A stretch of 64,000 nt of DNA, taken from positions 3,829,354 through 3,893,353 of the forward strand of contig CM041198.1 in the NCBI GenBank assembly GCA_023078555.1. Reading direction: 5' to 3'. Positions 55,644 to 64,000 of the stretch are shown here, piece by piece (the first letter of the stretch is position 1; each line of letters opens with the position of its first letter). Under the pieces are notes generated by a model that was not told where the DNA came from, did no database searches, and saw only the letters and a list, made by a program, of their open reading frames with translations. The translations under genes and the position numbers were made by a program. Source of the DNA: Ulva prolifera (taxonomy: Eukaryota > Chlorophyta > Ulvophyceae > Ulvales > Ulvaceae).

Positions 55644-58600
55644 ATGTCTCTCTCCAACGCTAATTCTAACGCCAACTCTCCTCGCGAGGAGAGGCGTGAC
55701 GATGCTGACCAGCAGCCTCTCGTCGCCAGGGACGCTGACCAGCAGCTCCTTGACGGAGAACAGCCCGCGGGCTTGTTGCTCCGTGGCGGACGAATTGTCC
55801 GGCCACGACCATCTTCCAATACTGGGCAGAGTAGCCAGCAGGTGCCTCATTCCTCTCATGTTGTGAACGATTCTGGTCACACTGAGTCTCTCATTTCACT
55901 CGCAACGTTGACTGAGGCGCTGCGCGCATCTCGAGGACGTAGCGAACCTGATTTGACAAAAGGGAAGTTGCCTGAGTGGAATTATAAGACTGAAAGCTTC
56001 GTTGCGTACGAGCAGAAAGTCTTTTTGTGGTTAGGCCAATTTGAGTTAGACCATTTGTTGCAGCACGCTCCGTCTGCGGACGAACAGCGTGTTCATGCTA
56101 GGGCGAGGACACAGGTCCTAATGTCTTTGCCTGACGCGGATAGGACGACTGTCTATCGCATGTCACACCTGTGTGAAGCATGGTCTTACTTGACTGCCAA
56201 GTACAGACCTAGCACCGAAGCCGAAATCCACAGGTTGTGGAGTCGGTTCAATTCGTTATCACAGCACAACAAGGACGTTGCGACGTATTGTGGTGAAGTG
56301 ATGAGTGTTTACACTCAACTGGAGGCACTAGGTGCCGATGTGGGCCAGCGATGGCTTAGATTGAAACTTTTAGAAGTGGGGGAAGAGTTCAACGCTGTGC
56401 GCGGCGAAGTACTACACTCTTCCCCCCATGTAATTATATCACGTTTAACCGAGCACGTTGACCTGCTCAAACAACAGCGGCAGCTGCAGGCAAGGTCTGG
56501 GGCGCCCGCGGGCAAACCAGGCTGGCGCAAGCAGGCCCGTGGTGACGGTCCTGTGGTCGCCGCTCTCGCGGCTGGCCAGGCTCCTCGCGAGGAGACCAGG
56601 ACCTGTTTCTTCTGCAAGAAGAAGGGACATCTGCGTGCGAACTGCCCCCAACGCAAACAGGCTGCGGCCAAAGATGTTTGCACTGTTGAAATTCCTGAAA
56701 AATATCCCCAGCCAGATGCGTCTCTGCCGTGGAACATCATTGTAGATAGTGGGTCGGACATGCATATCGTAGGCAATCGTGAGATGTTCACTGAGTACGG
56801 CCCGTGTCAGAAAGTTGCCAATCTCGCGGGACCAGGGCAGCTTTCGATCATGGGTAGGGGAACCATTCTGATGAACCTGGGTACTTATGTAGACAAATGT
56901 GGGAACAAGCATCCGTTAGATGTGGAAATCCCTGGTGTTTATTACGCGTCTGAATGTCCGTACAACCTGCTCAGTACGATGGGTCTTAGGCATGAGCAGA
57001 TGTTCCTAGACACGCGTAGAAATGTCTTGTATGTTCCTGGTCTGGGTGATATGGCTACCGACGTAGAGGACGACGTCAAGTATCAGGAACTTGATGTAGA
57101 TGGTCACCCTGTCTTTGCTTTCAAAATGGCAGTAGAGACCAAACCTATTCTCGTCGGTGCGCCGGTCAATAGGGGGGTAGTCTGGTCTAACCAGAGCAGC
57201 CCAACCTCAGTTATTGAGGACCAACAGCAGTGCCATCATGTGGCGGTCGCGGCCGTTGACCTGAAGCGACCCAATGCTGGGGGAGCTGAGGTCCCACATG
57301 ATGCGTACTTGCTGGAACCTGCTTTTCTCGCACATTTGTCATTTCACCAGTCAACGTGGGTCCTCAAGCGTATGCAAGCCAACGCTGAGTTTTATGGTGA
57401 TTTAAATTTGAAAGTTGATTCCGAGCCATTAGGGAATCGTTGTCATGGCTGCAGAATTGGCAAAGTGCCTGCGGGCAAATTTTCTGCCAATGATCGTGAG
57501 CTCATGGGCCAGGCCAAGTTTCCTGGTGAGCAACTGCATGCCGATTTAGCTGGTCCTGTCTCTCCTGTAGGAATTGGTGGTGTGAAGTATGTTTTGTTTG
57601 TGATGTGTGCCTTTACCCGTTATACTTTCGTGGTCGGTCTGCGCAAAAAGAGTGAGGCTGCGGCCATGATCTCTTATATTATCGAACGCATTCGGGTGAA
57701 TGTGGTGAAGCCAGGTGAACCGGGTGTGCGCATCCTACACACCGACAAAGGGGGAGAGTTCATGGTCGAGGCCTTAAGACTCTACCTCCAGCGTCGTGGC
57801 ATCACTCACCGCTTGACCCCCACAGCCGCTCATCGCTGTAATGGCATGATTGAGCGGAGGATCGGAGTTGCCTTTGAGTCACTCCGTGCTGTGCTGCTCG
57901 CGAGCGGCCTGCCTCTGTTCCTGTGGATAGAATGCCTCGCCAGTGTTGTACATGGTCACAATCTCACGCCGTCCTCGGCACTGTACCATGACAAATTGGC
58001 GAGTATCCTCAAATCTCAGAAAGGCCAGCATGCTGTCAACGCGTCTGCGGATGTTGACGAAGCTGAGCGGAGTTTGGGGAAGGGTAAGCGCATGAAAAAG
58101 GCCGAACGCGATAGGTTGAGGGAATTCTTAAGAGGAAAAACGCAAGTACAAGTTGCTTGCGACAACATAGATGAGTTTTTAGTTCGGTCTTGTGATAAGG
58201 ATATCATTCCTTACATGTCCTTTTTCAGAGACACCTCCGTTGAGGTGTTCCAAGATCTGCTGCGGCAGCAGCGTCCGTGGGGGGTTGAGGTGTATGCATA
58301 CCCTAGGGATGACAAGCTGCGGAAGTTGTCCCAAAGGGGTGTCCTCGCATACTGGGTCGGGGCTGGGCTGGGCCCCAGCATGCAGCGTGTATACGCCCAG
58401 GATGTTCCTGGGGGTAGGGTTTTTGTTGTGCGCCAGGTTGTGTGCACTGCGGATCAGATGATCCGCCACGTACGAAAGTACGATGCGTCCGCCGTTGTGG
58501 ACAAGAGAGAACCTGAGGAGTTTGCGAACTCCTATACGGTTGTCTTCGAGGGTGACGATGAGGGTGAGCGTGTTACTGACGCCGATGTGCCTCCATTCGC

Positions 58601-61196
58601 GGCAGAACACACCTATGACGGGGGAGTGTTGCGCCGTCTGCGTGACCAGCTTCACACCCACCCTGGTCATGGTAGGGTCCCTGTCATGGAAATGACTTTC
58701 CGGCAGGATAACCCTGAGCCTAGTGAAGCCGTGTATTCTCCACGATTTGGAGCTGGCTCCTCTGCGGAGATTATCCGGCGTGACCCTGCTCGGGCCACAC
58801 CGGAGATAGCCAGAACAGCTTTGCATCGCACGCGTGCGACATCCAGAGCTGTTGCCCACCCTGACGTCCCTGTCCCCTCTCGTGTGCGTGGTGAAGTGCA
58901 TCACCCGGTCGCCGTACCCTCTCGCACTGCACATTACGTAGTCACGCGTAACGCTGCACTACACGACCCTGGTGTAGAAGCTGCGTTTCCTGTTCGAGTG
59001 TCTGTCAATGCGTCTGATGACGCCATGGAGGAGGATGATGACAGTCCTGGCATCTATGATGACGATGACGAACAGCGCATGGACTACACCGTCTCGGATG
59101 ATGAAAGGGCTGCGGCCCATCAGAATCTGGAGGCTCAGCGGGTCCGTTCCGGGAGTAATTCGGCAGCGGCCTCAGCATCTGGCGCGGGGGCAGTTGCTCA
59201 GCCCTTGCGAGGAGCTGAGGCGCCGAGGCCCTTCTGGGAGGATGAGCCAGATGAGGTGGAGACCGGGTCCGAATTAGGGGGAGAGGATCCGGACCCCTCA
59301 GCCGCAGTCGGGGTTGATTTGCCTGACGAGGTGAGGGCCATTCCAGCCGCCTTGCCTCGCATAAAAATCAATCCTCTTGTACGCAGACGCCTTGTTCCAT
59401 TGGCTGCGGATGTAGCAGCTGTACAAATGCATGAGCCTGCGGGCTCTGACGTTGCTAGTAGTGAGACAGTTGTAGCTGCTATTGATGTTTCAACTTGTGA
59501 TCAGGACACATCAGCCGCGGCTGACTGTGGAGTGTCCTGTGCAGGCCTGAAGCCTCAGCATGTGGAATCTGGTGAGCAGCAGAATGTTCAGCGTCGTGGG
59601 TCGCGCCGAGCAGCTGCCGCCAGGAAGCAGAAGGCCTCCTCCGACCCTGATATGCCTTCTATGAAGGAAGGACTTGCGGGTCCGGACAGGGATGCATGGC
59701 TGCGTGCCATGCAGGAGGAGGTAGATGCACTGGGTGAGCACGGAACCTTCGGGTTGTGCTATCTGCCTGCGGGCAAACGGGCTATCTCGGGCAAATGGGT
59801 GCTCAAGATCAAGCGTGGGCCTGCGGGGGAGATTCAGCGCTACAAGGCACGCTATGTAGCGCGGGGTTTTTCTCAGGTAGAGGGTGTAGACTTTTTTGAG
59901 ACTTGGTCACCTGTTGGGAGCTATGCGACACTTCGTGTGTTGCTGTCAGTTGCTGCTCAGGCAGATTTAGAAATTAGACACATAGATATACAATGCGCTT
60001 TTCTGAATGGTGAGCTGGAGGAGGAAGTGTTCGTTGAACAGCCCCCGTACTTCACTGACGGGACAGCACGTGTATGGAGATTGCATAAAACCCTGTATGG
60101 CCTGAAGCAAGCTGCTCGCGAGTGGCATAAAGCTTTAATAAAGGTCTTAGCAGAGATGGGATTTGTGTGCGCACAAAGTGATCCCGGACTGTATGTTAGA
60201 ACATCTGGTCTTTGTTTTATTTTCCTGTGGGTCGACGACTTGTTCATATTCAGCGGCACTGCGGGGCTGCAAGAACTTGTCGACACAATTCTCACAAAAT
60301 TTGAAGGCAGAGACCTGGGTGAGCTAGCATGGGCACTTGGCACTGAGATCATGCGTGATCGTAAGGCCAAGACAATCACCATGACACAGCGAAACAAAAT
60401 CCATAGCCTGCTTGAAAAGTACAGTATGTCTGATTGTCGAAAGTCTCCCACTCCGTTAGTGCTGCGGCAACAACTGAGGAGTGTGAAAGAGCACCCGGAC
60501 CTGGAGAAAGCCAGTGCTGCTGAGCATTCCAGGTTCATGAGTGCTGTAGGAAGCATCCAGTACATTGCAGGAGTGACACGACCTGACCTCAGCTACGTGG
60601 CACATGCCCTGGCCCGGCACATGTCCAGTAGTCTGAAGGAACATTGGTTGGCTGTGCAACACGTTCTGAGATACCTGCAGTCCACAAAGAATTTAGGAAT
60701 ACAATTTGTAGGCTCTGTGGGGCATGGGTGCCTGTTAGAGGCATTTTCTGATGCAGATTTTGCGAACTCTGCTGATTTGAAGAGTGTGTCTGGTATGGTT
60801 CTTCGAGTGTATGGGAACTGTGTTCTCTGGCGCTCGAAGAAACAGAGTATAGTGGCTGGGGATACAACAGAGGCTGAGCTCATTGCGATGAGTGCAACAG
60901 CCAACGAGTTGATGTGGGTGAAGCAGTTGCTTCTCGACCTAAAACTCGTCCCGTATAAGCCAACTCTGTGGGGTGATAATAAAAGTGCCAATATCTTGGC
61001 AGTGAATGCTGTGTCCTCTGACAGATCCAAGCACATTCGTGTGCGGCACTTGCGAGTGCGGGAATATGTCCAGATGGATGAACTTAAGGTAGCATGGGTT
61101 GGCACTGTCGATCAGTTAGCAGATGTGTTTACTAAAGTGCTGCCTGGACCTGCTTTGCTAGAAGTTCGTAAGAAACTCCAGCTAGTGGAGACGTAG
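55644..61196 (+). CDS. Element A gag-pol polyprotein (1,850 residues)
   Basis: A complete copia polyprotein in one frame from ATG 55644 to TAG 61194-61196. Order, with rough residues: gag 1-320; zinc knuckle CFFCKKKGHLRANC near 320-335; aspartic protease VDSGSDMHIVG near 367; gag-pre-integrase region 560-610; integrase with DDE residues in HADLAGP (about 634), HTDKGGEF (about 698) and GMIERR (about 735); acidic linker 1110-1330; reverse transcriptase from ISGKWVLKIKRG (about 1380) with FLWVDDLFIF (about 1527); RNase H with SDADFANS (about 1703) and GDNKSANIL. All catalytic residues I can check are present. Single-frame gag-pol is usual for copia. Confidence 0.95.
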   Translation: MSLSNANSNANSPREERRDDADQQPLVARDADQQLLDGEQPAGLLLRGGRIVRPRPSSNTGQSSQQVPHSSHVVNDSGHTESLISLATLTEALRASRGRSEPDLTKGKLPEWNYKTESFVAYEQKVFLWLGQFELDHLLQHAPSADEQRVHARARTQVLMSLPDADRTTVYRMSHLCEAWSYLTAKYRPSTEAEIHRLWSRFNSLSQHNKDVATYCGEVMSVYTQLEALGADVGQRWLRLKLLEVGEEFNAVRGEVLHSSPHVIISRLTEHVDLLKQQRQLQARSGAPAGKPGWRKQARGDGPVVAALAAGQAPREETRTCFFCKKKGHLRANCPQRKQAAAKDVCTVEIPEKYPQPDASLPWNIIVDSGSDMHIVGNREMFTEYGPCQKVANLAGPGQLSIMGRGTILMNLGTYVDKCGNKHPLDVEIPGVYYASECPYNLLSTMGLRHEQMFLDTRRNVLYVPGLGDMATDVEDDVKYQELDVDGHPVFAFKMAVETKPILVGAPVNRGVVWSNQSSPTSVIEDQQQCHHVAVAAVDLKRPNAGGAEVPHDAYLLEPAFLAHLSFHQSTWVLKRMQANAEFYGDLNLKVDSEPLGNRCHGCRIGKVPAGKFSANDRELMGQAKFPGEQLHADLAGPVSPVGIGGVKYVLFVMCAFTRYTFVVGLRKKSEAAAMISYIIERIRVNVVKPGEPGVRILHTDKGGEFMVEALRLYLQRRGITHRLTPTAAHRCNGMIERRIGVAFESLRAVLLASGLPLFLWIECLASVVHGHNLTPSSALYHDKLASILKSQKGQHAVNASADVDEAERSLGKGKRMKKAERDRLREFLRGKTQVQVACDNIDEFLVRSCDKDIIPYMSFFRDTSVEVFQDLLRQQRPWGVEVYAYPRDDKLRKLSQRGVLAYWVGAGLGPSMQRVYAQDVPGGRVFVVRQVVCTADQMIRHVRKYDASAVVDKREPEEFANSYTVVFEGDDEGERVTDADVPPFAAEHTYDGGVLRRLRDQLHTHPGHGRVPVMEMTFRQDNPEPSEAVYSPRFGAGSSAEIIRRDPARATPEIARTALHRTRATSRAVAHPDVPVPSRVRGEVHHPVAVPSRTAHYVVTRNAALHDPGVEAAFPVRVSVNASDDAMEEDDDSPGIYDDDDEQRMDYTVSDDERAAAHQNLEAQRVRSGSNSAAASASGAGAVAQPLRGAEAPRPFWEDEPDEVETGSELGGEDPDPSAAVGVDLPDEVRAIPAALPRIKINPLVRRRLVPLAADVAAVQMHEPAGSDVASSETVVAAIDVSTCDQDTSAAADCGVSCAGLKPQHVESGEQQNVQRRGSRRAAAARKQKASSDPDMPSMKEGLAGPDRDAWLRAMQEEVDALGEHGTFGLCYLPAGKRAISGKWVLKIKRGPAGEIQRYKARYVARGFSQVEGVDFFETWSPVGSYATLRVLLSVAAQADLEIRHIDIQCAFLNGELEEEVFVEQPPYFTDGTARVWRLHKTLYGLKQAAREWHKALIKVLAEMGFVCAQSDPGLYVRTSGLCFIFLWVDDLFIFSGTAGLQELVDTILTKFEGRDLGELAWALGTEIMRDRKAKTITMTQRNKIHSLLEKYSMSDCRKSPTPLVLRQQLRSVKEHPDLEKASAAEHSRFMSAVGSIQYIAGVTRPDLSYVAHALARHMSSSLKEHWLAVQHVLRYLQSTKNLGIQFVGSVGHGCLLEAFSDADFANSADLKSVSGMVLRVYGNCVLWRSKKQSIVAGDTTEAELIAMSATANELMWVKQLLLDLKLVPYKPTLWGDNKSANILAVNAVSSDRSKHIRVRHLRVREYVQMDELKVAWVGTVDQLADVFTKVLPGPALLEVRKKLQLVET

Positions 61197-61198
61197 CA

Positions 61199-61213
61199 GG
61201 GTTTATGGGGGAG
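61199..61213 (+). promoter_or_regulatory. Polypurine tract of element A
   Basis: GGGTTTATGGGGGAG ends directly at the 3' LTR, where plus-strand priming is expected. The same purine run (GGGGGAG) precedes the B 3' LTR, and the related GGGGAG precedes that of D. Confidence 0.75.
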
Positions 61214-61573
61214 TGTCACAATGCATGAGCCTGCGGGCAGCAGTGTGGTGACAGGTGCACCCATGCACGGACGATCCGCGGATCCAGTGTAGGGGTAAGC
61301 CGCCAGTCAGGATTGTCTCGATGTAGCGGGAGAGATCCCGCGAGGGTTTCCCGTCGTAACCTTGAGTGTTATGTGTTCAGTGTGCATATATGGATGTGCA
61401 CACTGAGATCTGTAACCATTCTCATTACTGTCTTACGGTACTAGCACTTATCTCCTCTTACGCGTTTCCTCGGTTCTACCTCTGTGCGCAGCAGGTATGG
61501 AAACGCTGGCTGACCTGATGTGACCTGAACTGAGACTGCGCGTCTGACCTGCAAGCTGAAACGGTTTCTGTCA
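61214..61573 (+). repeat. 3' LTR of element A
   Basis: 360 bp, identical by eye to the 5' LTR. Followed by a run of G. Confidence 0.95.
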
Positions 61574-61615
61574 GGGGGGGGGGACCACCCTTTAGCGGGA
61601 GTGGATGACCCCCTC
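61574..61615. other. Poly-G junction between element A and an inverted copia fragment
   Basis: A run of about ten G then ACCACCC...GACCCCCTC, unlike either neighbour. It lies where the right flank of element A should continue duplication copy 2. It could be filler DNA at a rearrangement or an assembly join. Confidence 0.5.
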
Positions 61616-62252
61616 ACGGTTGTTTGTCGCGCGCAGCAACTTACCGATGGGATGGCTCGCAAGCCAGGTTGAGAAAAATAGGCGTATGCGTTCGCTTTTC
61701 TCAGCGCTGATCATTAAAACGAGCTTCTCGAATTGTGTCTAACAGCAATATGCTACGAGAAAGCTAAATGATGCCTGCGCTTATGACCGTGGTCTGAGCG
61801 CCGGCAGAACAGTGGAATGCCTGCCGTGTCTGCGCACAGACTTTGGCCAACGGCTTCCTGAACAAGACCATAAACAGACATAACGCCAACATTCACCGAT
61901 ACCATGTCAGAAATGCTACATCTTGTCAGGTCAGACGCGCAGTCTCAGTTCAGGTCAGGTCAAGAGGACAGTGTTCCATACCTGCTGCGCACAGAGGGTA
62001 CAACCGAGGAACACTGAAAGAGGAAGAAGCTAATACCGTGAAAGAGTAAAGAGAAAGGTTACAGCTCTCTTTGTGCACAGCCATATATGCACACTGAACA
62101 CTCAAGGTTACGGCGGGAAAACCTCGCATGTTCTCTTTCACTACATCGAGACAATCCCGGCTGGTGGCTTACCCCTGCACTGGATCTGCGGATCGACCGT
62201 GTATGGTGCACCTGTCACCACACTACTGCCCGCAGGCTCATGCATTGTGACA
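61616..62252 (-). mobile_element. 5' end fragment of another family A/B copia copy (leader and LTR)
   Basis: Reverse complement of the element A leader (GGTTGTTTGTCGCGCGCAGC block, CTTTTCTCAGCGCTGATCATT, AATTGTGTCTAAC) followed by a 348-bp LTR at 61905-62252 ending GTGACA. Gag and everything downstream are missing. The leader is more like B than A. Confidence 0.85.
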
Positions 62253-62362
62253 GTGGCACCGGTATGGCATCTCCAGCTAGCTGCTTGTGTCCGAGATATC
62301 TGTCTGCGGATAATTGCCCCGCCCATTACCTTGCCAGCTGGAAGAGCTCTTGCGCGCTGCAG

Positions 62363-62497
62363 AAGTCTCAAGACGCAATCGCGAGGCGAAAGGCCAAGGC
62401 CGACAAGAAGGCTAACGAAGAAGCACGTGACGAGTTGAAGAAAAAGATTAAGGAGTACAAGACTCGGCTGGCGGAATATCGGTTCAAGATGTTGTGA
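62363..62497 (+). CDS. Possible terminal exon of an unrecognised gene (Lys/Ala/Glu-rich helical tail)
   Basis: After a CTGCAG acceptor-like site, 44 codons and TGA encode KSQDAIARRKAKADKKANEE... to ...AEYRFKML. The strongly charged, Ala/Lys-rich composition suggests a helical or coiled-coil tail. The copia LTR ends about 110 bp upstream, so the element may sit in the preceding intron or have replaced it. No family recognised. Confidence 0.35.
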   Translation, partial: KSQDAIARRKAKADKKANEEARDELKKKIKEYKTRLAEYRFKML

Positions 62498-63064
62498 GAT
62501 ATCTCTCACACTAGCGCATGCTGGCACAATTAACACCTTTTCTTATATGCGCAGCGGCTTGTCCAGCCATGTGGACGGTCGCACACGCATAGCTTTTGAA
62601 TTACCGATCGAGTTGTACACAGTATGATCACACGTACGCTCAGTAGGCTTACGTGCCTGCACTCGCCACGTGTGACTGCACGCGTCCACCAGCCTTACGT
62701 GCACATTGCATCAGCACTGTGTACAGCCTTCTCCCGGCACAATTTGTCCCGTCATAGGCTTATTATGGCTTTATGCGGCTAGCCGAATCGTTACTGCACA
62801 TATTACGTCTTACTGTGTGCATTACCGCCGTTACACAGGGTCCGCCCGGCGGGCTCTAGGGTTGGCATGCACGATAATATCTGTACAGCCACCCAGAGCT
62901 GCCCACGAATTACGTGCGCTGCCTTGCTTACACTCATCTCAGGCTCTGTGAGCCACAATTTAAGATCTCCCGCGCTTATGCGGGATCTAGGATCAGTGTG
63001 GCAGTTATGCGGCACGATTCGGCGAGGCCAGCTTTGACAGGGGGATTGACCTGGGCGCACAACC
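62498..63064. other. Intergenic DNA
   Basis: Nothing recognisable. Short open frames only. Confidence 0.4.
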
Positions 63065-63301
63065 GAATCGTGTGGCTTCATGGGCAAGGCTGCCGTGAGG
63101 TTCGTCGGTCAGTTGGGGGATGTGGCCGCTGCCAGTGGGCGCATCTCCAAAGGCGCGTTTGTCCAGTGGGCGCTGCGGGTGTTGTCGGTGTCATTGCAGC
63201 GCGGCAATGCGGATATGTATCGGAAGTCTGGGCTTGTCATCTCTCGGGAGCAAGGGTTGCGGTATGATGCGGGTCTGGAGGACGCGATCCTGCCGGACTG
63301 A
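63065..63301 (+). pseudogene. C-terminal end of a second LINE lineage
   Basis: The frame FMGKAAVRFVGQLGDVAAAS...GRISKGAFVQWALRVLSVSL...RGNADMY... aligns position by position with the last 75 residues of the L6 LINE protein (GRLGRPAMNHLNRLAEVAS...ALFVTNALRRLSVAL...KGNALVL). It is too diverged to be the same family. It ends at TGA 63299-63301. No reverse transcriptase upstream, so it is a 5'-truncated copy. Confidence 0.6.
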
Positions 63302-64000
63302 GTTGTGAGTGCGGTTGTAGTGTTCGTGTGTGTGTGAGTGTATGTTGCAGTTGATTCGGATGAGATTCGGTTTCAGTGTTTGTTTTCTCCCGTTCACTCT
63401 TTTGTAAAGCACCTGGGCGCACACACCCCGGTATTTATACCGAGCGCTTGCTGGGACCAGGCACGCTTTACAGTAGTCTGGTTGGGGCGCCTTCCATTCC
63501 TGCACTGGCACGTCGCATCCCTGCGTGTGAGTGTACCCCTGCTCTGTTTGTGCCTATACAGCCCTCGTGCTGCGGCAATCTTGACCCATCACCGTTTCTA
63601 CTTACTGCCATCGAGGTCTGTTACCCAAGACCAGACCAATAGGTCCCAACAGGTATCGGTGAAGCGTGATCATCAGATTAATTTTCCTGGATTATGCACA
63701 CATGCAAGGCAAGCAAAGCCTCCTGGATTTTGCATGCATATTGTTTACGAAGCTTCAGCACCTCATGCAGCCCGCGTGCACATCGGCGTTGGCTGGTACT
63801 CTGCGCATGTTTATGCCATTGTCTACTCTGTTGGAGAAATTTAATGTAGAGCTTAAACCTGCGATGGGCGGCTGTGCACAGAGCGCGGACGCGACTGCTG
63901 TTCACTTTATCACATGGTCCGTCACGCAGCTACAACAAGTGCGTGAGTCAGCAAACACAGTTAAGCGCTTCGCTGGTGACACACCGGATTATAATATTGA
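63302..64000. other. LINE 3' flank and unannotated DNA
   Basis: Begins with a GT-rich stretch (GTGTTCGTGTGTGTGTGAGTG-like) that may be the LINE 3' UTR. No further coding sequence recognised. Confidence 0.4.

Larger units (their letters stand above)
54975..61573 (+). mobile_element. Ty1/copia element A, apparently intact
   Basis: 6,599 bp: 5' LTR 54975-55334, primer site, one open gag-pol frame, polypurine tract, 3' LTR 61214-61573. By eye the two LTRs are identical over 360 bp and the coding frame is uninterrupted, so insertion was recent and the element may be active. Flanking bases (GATTC before, GGGGG after) do not give the expected 5-bp target duplication. Confidence 0.93.

Overview
The window is nuclear DNA from a photosynthetic eukaryote, most likely an alga. 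At the left edge is the 3' end of a plastid terminal oxidase (PTOX/alternative-oxidase family) gene. Genes have short spliceosomal introns, often with GTGCG or GTGTG donors, and most of the sequence is transposable elements and repeats. Nothing looks bacterial.

Layout. 2-949: PTOX 3' end (two exons). 1837-4185: truncated Ty1/copia element C (+). 4186-17835: decayed copia element B (-), which carries a 450-bp hAT-like MITE (9020-9469) and a second copia element D (+, 10741-17289, perfect 5-bp TSD); D itself carries a solo LTR. 17836-18946: remnant of an unrecognised gene. 19139-20745: large imperfect inverted repeat. 21484-23475: first copy of a >2-kb segmental duplication (second copy 52705-54974). 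23765-26222: intact six-exon minus-strand gene with a restriction-endonuclease-like core and a protein-kinase-like C-terminus. 27164-35669: head-to-tail array of eight 5'-truncated copies of one LINE, each ending in a TATG microsatellite tail. 37054-46705: a 22-exon plus-strand gene with consistent splice phases, encoding at least 2,360 residues: Crypton/Ndc10-type tyrosine recombinase, GCR1_C-like segment, Pro/Ala repeats and a C48 (Ulp1-like) cysteine protease. 47150-49690: 91-bp satellite with a roughly 10-monomer higher-order repeat. 54975-61573: apparently intact copia element A with identical 360-bp LTRs and an 1,850-codon gag-pol. 61616-62252: 5' end of another inverted copy of the same copia family. 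62363-62497: possible terminal exon. About 63065-63301: 3' end of a second LINE lineage.

The best candidate for something undescribed is the 37-46.7 kb gene, which joins a tyrosine recombinase and a Ulp1-type protease in one continuous exon chain. Secondary candidates are the endonuclease-kinase gene and the LINE array, which looks as if the element targets its own microsatellite tail. The retroelements give a readable insertion order: B, then D, then the solo LTR in D. Element A is the youngest copia.
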